Below, piece by piece: positions 30,026-37,134 of a DNA stretch of 37,134 nt. Positions within the stretch are counted from its first letter, which is position 1. Each line of letters begins with the position of its first letter. The translations under genes were made by a program, and so were the position numbers. The notes below the pieces were generated by a model that was given only the letters and a program-made list of their open reading frames with translations, was not told the origin of the DNA and ran no database searches. Location of the stretch: positions 48,310 to 85,443 of the forward strand of contig NW_005434652.1 of the NCBI RefSeq assembly GCF_000315625.1, read 5' to 3'. The DNA is from Guillardia theta CCMP2712 (Eukaryota > Cryptophyceae > Pyrenomonadales > Geminigeraceae).

Positions 30026-30616
30026 TCATAACGGATGCATACACATATCTTCCTCCTTCACACCAACACAACAGGTGAGATCCACTATATGGCCAAATAC
30101 ATGCGGCTCGTTTGCGAGCCTTTGACTCTCCTCTGCCGTGAAAGCGATGGCGATCCAGTGTTCTTTCTTGCGGTAAGAGTGCTCTCCAGACCCGACCTGG
30201 CGAGCACAGGACTGGGTCTTCACGTAGCAGCCGATGGATCTCAGGTACCTTGCGTTCATCTGCTCTTGCCACTCGCGGAGATCCCGATCATACTTGAGCA
30301 CACGATTCTTGACGCGCATCCTTTGAATGCAGCACACGCCAGGAATGATGATGCAAGGAAAGATGAGCATGGAAGTAGTGAACTGATAGCAGGACGTCGG
30401 CTGCTTCTTCCGTACCTCCTCCAGCTCTTTGAGTACAGTATCCAAGTCGTTTCGATTCATTGCGGTCTGAAAGATCTCTTCGGGTATGGGTACGACAATG
30501 CCGCTGCCTTCCTTGGAAAACCAGCTACTAGGTTCCCAGAGGAGGTTTGCTCGGACGAGCTTGCCGTCCTTGTAGATGAGCTTGGGAGGAGGCTGCTTGA
30601 CTTGACTGGGATCCAT
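30026..30616 (-). CDS. Unrecognised 196-aa protein, copy 3
   Basis: Same protein as copy 2 at the residue level. The one base change seen in the coding part (AGA to AGG in QRLANEP) is silent on this strand and would be Ser to Pro on the other. ATG at 30616, TGA at the left end. All three copies keep an open frame. See the first copy for visible features. Confidence 0.6.
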   Translation of the reverse strand: MDPSQVKQPPPKLIYKDGKLVRANLLWEPSSWFSKEGSGIVVPIPEEIFQTAMNRNDLDTVLKELEEVRKKQPTSCYQFTTSMLIFPCIIIPGVCCIQRMRVKNRVLKYDRDLREWQEQMNARYLRSIGCYVKTQSCARQVGSGEHSYRKKEHWIAIAFTAEESQRLANEPHVFGHIVDLTCCVGVKEEDMCMHPL

Positions 30617-31469
30617 CTCGACAGGTAGAAGGAGGGACAAGGGAACAGTCTCTCCTCCTCTTCTCTCTCCTCCCTCACCTCTTCCCGCTCCTCCCCCTCC
30701 TCTCCTCCGATTATATAAAGATTATAAAACTCCCGGTACCAACTTATCATTTTTTTTCCCAAGTGGTGGTCAAATTCGAACTCGCTGGTCAAAAAACACC
30801 TGTTGTTCTCCTGGTGACGATGTTTCGATCCTGCGTTGATCGAAACTTCACAAAGATGATCATCTACATGTTACCTGCTCGAGAACTTGTCTGAAACCCC
30901 TCACAGTCCTGTCAGTCCTTACGGCTGCTCTAGGCCCGGATATAATCGTCGTCGTCTCAGAAAGTTCCATTCTTCCACATTCAGAGTGACGGCTCGACGA
31001 GTGCTGGAGAGACAGAGAGAGAGAGCACCAAGCCTTCTTCTACAGGCTGCCAGTGCAGGAGTGAAAGTTGCATGATCCGTGCTTCGAAGCAGATTTATTG
31101 AGAAACTAGTTATGCAAGATTTGATGATGTGTGATGGCAACAAACTTGCACAGTGACAAACCTAGCTTGCCACATAATCCAATGTACCGAAGTAGTCGCC
31201 GTGAAACTTTAGTATAAAGTGAGGCAAGAGGAGTAAAGGAGAGAGTCAATGTGACAAGTTGTAAGTATGAAGCATGTAATAGTGACACAACGACAGAGAG
31301 GTTTCTGTTTCACAGAGCATCATAAATGAAGCAACCAGTCAATCAGACTTGTACATGTATGAAGATTTAGAGATCCATCCTGGAACATGCATACAACAAT
31401 GGCTATCCCGTCCCACGTGTTTGCTGTTTGGTTATCTTTAAGCAAATAAAAAATACTCGGTTTCTCTCC

Positions 31470-31712
31470 ACCCTCCTCCTACTTCTCTCTCGCTCTTGCT
31501 CTTGCTCTCCCCACTCCCTCTCTCCTCTCCCTCTCCCTCATCTCTCGCTCTCGCTCTCTCTCCCTCTTAGCATTCTTCTCACTCAAGTTCCATCCACTCC
31601 CTCCTCTCCCTGCCTCCCTGCCTCATCTCCCTCCCTCCTCCTCTCCCTCCATCCTCTCCCTCCCTCCTCTCCCTTCCTCCTCCTCTCCCTCCTTTCTCCC
31701 CTCCCTCCCTCT
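31470..31712. repeat. Polypyrimidine tract in duplicon copy 4
   Basis: C/T-only plus strand, homologous to 25285-25805 but less than half as long. The length difference shows rapid change since duplication. Confidence 0.8.
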
Positions 31713-31865
31713 CTTTGCTGAGCGTACAGCCCCCGGCGGCCCCGTTTCTTCTATCCTAAGTTTACAGATTGAATTACTATGATTACTTTTCTGCCTTCTA
31801 ATCATTTCTATTCATTTCAGTGAGGCGAGCTGCTTTGCACCACTGCGCAAACTTTTATAATCAGC

Positions 31866-32557
31866 AGTAATGCAGGAGTGATCGACGATGGGGATGCAGG
31901 GGCGATGTGGAGGGCGGGTAGCGATCTTGCTCGTGCTCATCGAGTCCTGCGGGTCCTTCGTACAGATAGACGTCCATGGAAGCTGGATCGGCTCCTTTCT
32001 CCGCTGCAGGAGGACAGCGTTCGGACCCTCCTCTTGCACCGGCAGCCAAACTTCGCCTTATCCTGTCTCCAGTCGCTGCAACTTCCAACTACCGAGCATG
32101 CATCGGAGTCAAGATCATTCGCTCTGCTTAAAAGCTTTCCTTCCTCCTGCTGGTGTGTACTGAGCGAGAGTCTTGCTGCCTCCCGATAGAAAGTTGACAT
32201 GAACCGACACAGGTTATCAGGCGCGCCATACTACAATCCTTCGTGCAAGCAGGCTGCCCGAGCAGGAAAGCTCGAGGTCGATGTTGGCTAGTCATGCTAA
32301 CTTGTGTTGCAGGGGAGGATGCCTGCATCGTGGACTGTGACACAACACAGGAGGAGGGCGAAGGTTCGGAGGGCTGCAGCACATGTCGAGTTTGAAACCT
32401 GCATTCCCAGGCTCCAGACTTTGACAAGAACTTCTTGACATACAAGGGACAGAGGTGAATGAAACGTCTCTTGAGCACAAAGAAATAACCTGCTCACGCT
32501 CTTGCGCACCAGATGGCCGAGGGAGATGTTCTTGTTCATAGCGGAAGAGGTGGACAT
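31866..32557 (-). CDS. Candidate minus-strand gene divergent from the mTERF gene
   Basis: Minus-strand open segments include MSTSSAMNKNISLGHLVRK from an ATG at 32557, FLCAQETFHSPLSLVCQEVL near 32480-32400, and a final segment MDVYLYEGPAGLDEHEQDRY ending at a TGA near 31867. Splice sites could not be fixed and no family is recognised. It would share its upstream region with the mTERF gene. Low support. Confidence 0.25.
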
Positions 32558-32630
32558 CTCGAATTGTTTCTAATTATCCTTCTTCTCATACAGGACGCTC
32601 CGGCAACACTTCTCACGTTCTTCCCTCCAG

Positions 32631-35600
32631 GTTGCAGTTCCTCGGGAGAAGCTTCAGCATGTTGCCGACATCTTCACTGAGATCATGTCGCTGAACGTGA
32701 CGTCCAACCTGCGCCCCAAGGTTCAGTTCCTCAGCAGTGAACTCAAGTGATGAAATATTGTTTGGATGATTTTTCTGAGTTTGACGATTCTTCTCAGTAT
32801 ATCAGGTGAGAGCTTGGGGTTGACGATCGGAGCCTTTCCTCAGATTCTTGGATTGAGGTTTGAAGGATGTCAAATTGATTCCAGGCATGATGCAGTGTTG
32901 TTTTTTGCAGTTTGAACCAAAATCTGAGGCCAAAGATCATGTTTTTCCGAGAAACGTTCAATGTTTCGATCAAAGATGTAAATATATCATGGCAGATTGT
33001 TTGGATTCAATCCAATGATATCAATCCTTCCAGATGAGCAGGATTTTTCAGATGTTTCCGCAGTTGTTGAGCTACAGTTTGGAAAATAACATAAAACCCA
33101 AGGTGCTTGCTGTTTCTTCTTTGGAATCCTTTTGTTCTTTGCGTTGAGTCATTTGCAGATTCTCATTTTCAAAAATTATTTTGGCATCTCAGAAGCTGAG
33201 CTCGGCAAAATGTTTGTCAGGTAGGCAACTTCGAGAGTTGTTACAGGAGAGCTGAGCTGTGGTCGATCAGATACCCGAGCATCTTTGCAAACAGCATTGA
33301 CAATCATTTGATGCCGTTGATGGACTTCCTGCTGATAGACGTAAACCATCTTGATATCATCTTGTTCATGATCTTTTGGCTGGCTAGATCGGAGTCGATG
33401 CAAGCCGACTGAAGGTTTTGTTGTCTTGTTTACCACTCTCTTTCCTTGCCATATTCTCTTCTTTTCGTTTGTGTCGATTCTTTCCTCTCCTCTCCTCTTC
33501 TTACCTCACCTACCCTCTCTACTGTCCTCCTCTTCTCCTCCTCCCCTCCGCCCCTCCTTCCTCCTTCTCTCCTCGTCTGCCACACTGCTTCCCTTCTCTG
33601 TTATTCTCTCCCGCCGTTCCCTTGGTCTTTCCCCCCATTTCAGCTTCTTCCTTCTCCTGCCGAGAAACTTCTTCACGTGTGTTTTGAACTTTACAACAGC
33701 AAATCGTGATGGCTTGCCCGATGATTTTGACGTCGAGCATTCAAAACAAGATTGAAGTACATGTTCTGCATTTCCATTCTTCACCTCATCTCTCCTGCAG
33801 CCTAACACCGCATTCTTCACCAACAACCTCAAGATTGCAAGGAGTGACTTTGCAAGGAGTAGGAGATTCTTGCCAACACGAAAGCGTTTTGACGGTCAGC
33901 TTGCAGTGATTGAGAAATGTCCCTGGATTTTGTGCATGAAGATTGAGACGATACAGAATAAGATTGAGTTGATGACTGAGGAGATCGGTTTCACCAAGGT
34001 AATCACTTGCTCTGTTCTACTCTCCACCCCCGCCTCCAACCCGCCCTACCCCTCCAACAATCCCTCCTCCTCTGCCTGCTGCTGCTACAGCAGCAGCAGC
34101 TGCTGCTGCTGCTCCTCCTCCTCCTCCTCTCTCTCTCTCTCTTCCCCCCCCGCCCCCCGCCCCCGCCCCCCTTTCCCCCTCTTCACCGTTCTTCTTATTG
34201 ATTTTCTTGCTCTGGTGATTTACTTGTGAACTCAAAGAAAGAATGCGTTGCGATGTTGAAGAAGGAACCATACCTTCTTTCAAGAAGGTGAGCAAGAATG
34301 AGAAGGAAAAGGAGCAGGCGAGGAGGAGGAAACGAAGAGGGAGGAGGAAGAGAGGAAGATTTAGCCAGTATGTCACGACTTCTGATCTTCTGTGTTCTCC
34401 TCAGTCGCTATCGTCTTTGGTCGACATACAATGGGCTCGTCGACGCAGGTTGCACGTCAGAAGATCTGCTTGGCTCCTGATCTTGTTTGCTACACAGGAA
34501 TCCCTCACAAGTCTGCGTTGAATGTGCGACCTGCTAAGTGTCTGCTGGGTTTTGATGCCCTGCTGCAGTTGTTGAAGATTTCACCACGAATCTTGTTGTT
34601 CGGCTCCAGAGAGATCGCAAGAAACAATATGGAGAGGCTAAAGGTCCTCCTCCTCCTCCTCCTCCTCCTCCTCCTCTTCCTCCTTGCTGCTCCTGTTCGT
34701 CCTGCTTCTACTCTTACTCTTGCTACTCGTGTTGAAGTATGCCTTGATACCCTCCGAACAGGCATTGGGATTTGGAGAGAACGATGTGCTGCGGTTGCTG
34801 AAGAAGAATCCCAACATTCTCACAACCATCGTAACTCAACTTGTTTCGAGAGTTGCAACAAGTTTGACATGTTCTCTAGAATCTCTCCGACAATGTTGTG
34901 GAGATTGACAAGCTCCTGTCGTGCTACGGTCATCAACAAAGAAAGACTGTTTGCAGAGTTAACATGTTTCATTGCAGGATTTCAAGACCAAGAAATCGTC
35001 AGAGTATTCGAAAGAGCACCTCAGGTTTCCATTTACCAGTTCTCTTCGAAGCTTCTCTTTCCAACAAGCTCTTATTCGCTTTCCTCCGTCCTGCCTGCCT
35101 CTGTATTGAAACTTTGTTTCCTCACTTGCTCTCTCAGATCATGGGCTCCAACATTACAAGAAGTATAAAGCCTTCCCTCCTCTTCCTGCGCGATGAATTG
35201 AACCTCTCAGACTCACAGGTCCTTGAAGCTTTTCACTCCCCTACCTCCTCCTCCTTGCTTCTCCCCTCCCTGCTCCTTCTCCTTCCCCTCCTCTTCCTCC
35301 CTCTGCCTCCTCCTCCTTATCTGATGCGTCGTCTAGATTCACAGACTCGTCAAGCGAGCTCCTCAGATTCTTTCGCTCTCACCCGATCGCGTCCTGCGGC
35401 CTCATACTCACTGTCTCCTTTACTCCATCGGTGATCGTCCTTCCCCCTCCTCCTCCTCCTCTTGCGTGTCCTTCGTCTTGCCCATCTTCTCCTCCTCCTC
35501 ACCTTCGACATCTTTCTCTGCCATCCTCCTTGGTCTCATTCTTGCTCCTCCTCTTGCTCCTTGCTCGCTCCCTCTCAACTTCTTCAGGCATCTCTCCTCC

Positions 35601-37134
35601 GCGGCTCGCAAACGTTCTCTGTCGCGCTCCCTCCCTCCTCTACCTCAGGTAAGGACATCTCAATCTTCTTGGTTTCCCCCTCCTACTCCCTCTCCCTCCT
35701 CCCTCTTCCTCCTTCCTTTCGTTTGACAGGAGCTGCAGTATCGAAGAGACTATCATCCCCAACTTTAACTTCTTCGTGCGAGAAGGCTTCTTGACAAGAC
35801 AAGAGTGAGTAGAGGAGCTGTATCAGCATCGTTTGACGTCTTGCTCAGATTCTGCGAGGTCATGCAGAAGAATCCTTCCATCCTGTGCGCTAGGTGAAGA
35901 TAATGGAGAAGCAGGAGGAGGAGGAGGAGGCGACAGGAGCAGCAGGAGGAAGAGCGAGCAATAGTTTAGAATGATGATGCAGTGTAGAAAAGGAGCTGAC
36001 GACAAGGAGCTCAGGGTAAGGGAGGTACAAGCAGAAATGAGGCGTCAGAGAAGGAGGGGCAGGGGCAGGGGCAGGAGGAGCAACGGAGGAGGTGGAGATT
36101 TTGATATGAAATGGCGTTCAGCATCATCAAGAACATCGATCGAAAGATTGAGTGGTTGAGATCTCAATTCGGCTTCTCTGAACGGAGCATCAGAAATCTT
36201 GTCGTCAAACAGCCTCAGGTGCTGCTGATCCTGATTCTTGATGATTGCTCTTGCTTTGCGTGTCATGTTCGTTACATCTCATCATAACAAACTCTTTGGG
36301 ATATGGACACTTTCATCATCGTGTTTCGCTTCCTTGAAAGTCTTTTGTCTTCCTAAATGCTTTCTGATTACTTTGAAATTCTGTTTTGATCTTGTTTCAC
36401 CACCATCTTTCTAGGTTCTCATGTCAAGTCTGGAGGAAAAGTTGATCCCGATGCTTTATTTCCTGATGGATGAACTTTTCTTGAGTCAAGACGAAGTAAT
36501 CTTGTTGAAATCCTCATTTCATCTCCTGTTTCTGCACTTCCTTCTCATCCTCCGTCTCGTCCTTCCTTCTCTCTCCTCCTCCCTCCTCCTCCCTCCTCTC
36601 CTCCTCCTCCCTCCCTCCCCTCCTCCCTCCTCCCTCCTCCCTCCTCCCTCCTCCCTCCTCCCTCCTTCCTCCCATTTTCTCCTCCCTTCTCTTTTTCCTC
36701 CTCCTCTTCTCTCGTAACATTCAACCAGGCTGTCGCAATTCTTTCGAGCAACCCCTCTCTCTTCGGCTTCAACATCTCCATCAACCTTCGTCCGAAAGTT
36801 GACTTCTACACACAGAGGGTAAAAACATTCAAAAATTGTGATGAGATGAACGGTTCTGAGATCATTCTAGCTGAATGCTTCATACGGAGATGTCGGAAGG
36901 ATGTTGTTGAGATATCCACAGTTGCTTGGCCTGTCTATCAAGGTTTTCTCCCGCTTCACTCCTCTCCTCTCCTCTCCTCTCCTCTCCTCTCCTCTCCTCT
37001 CCTCTCCTCTCCTCTCCTCTCCTCTCCTCTCCTCTCCTCTCCTCTCCTCTCCTCTCCTCTCCTCTCCTCTCCTCTCCTCTCCTCTCCTCTCCTCTCCTCT
37101 ACTCGCATCTCCACAGCTAGCACACACATTCCTG
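32631..37134 (+). CDS. Large mTERF-family protein, 3' end beyond window
   Basis: Exons: 32631-32746, 32798-32857, 32911-32977, 33034-33102, 33159-33220, 33271-33340, 33388-33414, 33700-33756, 33801-33998, 34238-34287, 34449-34643, 34738-34830, 34880-34928, 34978-35024, 35138-35218, 35337-35430, 35588-35648, 35730-35804, 35849-35893, 36122-36218, 36415-36495, 36729-36818, 36871-36942 and 37117 to the edge. All are GT-AG and in phase except the 34287/34449 junction. They encode about 620 residues and about 16 mTERF helical motifs, e.g. LNQNLRPKIMFFRE, IFQMFPQLLSYSLENNIKPK, LVKRAPQILSLSPDR, NLVVKQPQVLMSSLEEKLIP, INLRPKVDFYTQR and MLLRYPQLLGLSIK. mTERF proteins bind nucleic acid and control transcription, splicing or translation in mitochondria and plastids. 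The N-terminal exon with a targeting peptide was not found. The number of motifs is unusually high. Confidence 0.82.
34075..34120. repeat. CTG/CAG inverted repeat in mTERF intron
   Basis: Runs of CTG, then CAG, then CTG (GCTGCTGCTACAGCAGCAGC and onward) that can fold back on themselves. They lie in the 239-nt intron 33999-34237 before a CT and C tract. Confidence 0.75.
36570..36715. repeat. CTCC tract in mTERF intron
   Basis: Sense-strand pyrimidine repeat (CCTCCCTCCTCC words) in the 233-nt intron 36496-36728. Confidence 0.8.
36958..37100. repeat. CTCCT pentanucleotide repeat
   Basis: About 28 near-perfect CTCCT units in the last intron seen (36943-37116), followed by ACTCGCATCTCCACAG as acceptor. 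Antisense reading gives an artefactual Glu/Arg repeat frame. Confidence 0.92.

Larger units (their letters stand above)
29726..31853. repeat. Duplicon copy 4, right-hand copy
   Basis: Near-identical to copy 2, including the extended flank and a shorter pyrimidine tract. It contains about 70 bp (31712-31787, GCTGAGCGTACAGCCCCCGG onward) absent from copy 2. It has only one 41-bp unit. Homology ends at GCGCAAACTT near 31853. Confidence 0.88.

Noticed and set aside
36867-37127. Glu/Arg repeat frame on the minus strand
   Set aside because: Antisense translation of an intronic CTCCT repeat.

Overview
The window reads as nuclear DNA of a unicellular eukaryote. Genes are split by many short GT-AG introns (about 38-65 nt in the minimal class), there is a eukaryotic tRNA-Pro(UGG) with internal A and B boxes, and the families present (RWP-RK, SRR1, PINX1, TLC, F-box/LRR, mTERF, small SPT subunit) are eukaryotic. 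RWP-RK, SRR1, a large mTERF protein and a Crypton-like element together suggest an alga. A cryptophyte such as Guillardia is my best guess, but this is inference and cannot be proven from the window. All exon models below were built by hand from splice signals, reading phase and family resemblance.

Layout, left half. 1-2.65 kb: a possible exon at the left edge and a poorly resolved minus-strand gene. 3.67-5.23 kb (-): nine-exon F-box/leucine-rich-repeat protein. 6.03-7.14 kb (+): two-exon SRR1-like protein. 7.47-8.21 kb (-): three-exon secreted cysteine-rich protein with a hydrophobic C-terminus. 8.26-9.3 and 10.86-11.76 kb: very GC-rich, palindrome-rich noncoding blocks on either side of a two-exon RWP-RK gene (9.47-10.23 kb, -). 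12.47-13.95 kb (+): PINX1-like G-patch protein, convergent with a TLC-domain membrane protein (14.32-15.2 kb, -). 15.3-16.4 kb is AT-rich intergenic DNA.

Layout, right half. 16.48-18.74 kb (+): multi-exon NMT1/THI5-like protein carrying Gly-Ala tracts encoded by hexanucleotide microsatellites. 18.73-20.18 kb (+): unrecognised split gene. 20.40-21.18 kb (-): four-exon small membrane protein resembling the small subunit of serine palmitoyltransferase. 21.85 kb: tRNA-Pro. 22.0-31.85 kb: a nested duplication carrying three copies of an unrecognised 196-aa minus-strand gene, one truncated gene-less copy and a variable 41-bp minisatellite. This region is interrupted by about 3.4 kb containing a decayed Crypton-like tyrosine-recombinase gene that has lost its catalytic core. 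32.63 kb to the right edge (+): at least 24 exons of an mTERF protein with about 16 mTERF motifs, still open at the window end.

The genes look like unrelated housekeeping and regulatory loci and not a coordinated cluster. The most notable features are the oversized mTERF array, the internally deleted recombinase inside a nested duplication, the microsatellite-encoded Gly-Ala tracts, a GGGGTAG-rich element recurring in intergenic gaps, and the split between minimal introns and long introns that mostly carry sense-strand pyrimidine microsatellites.
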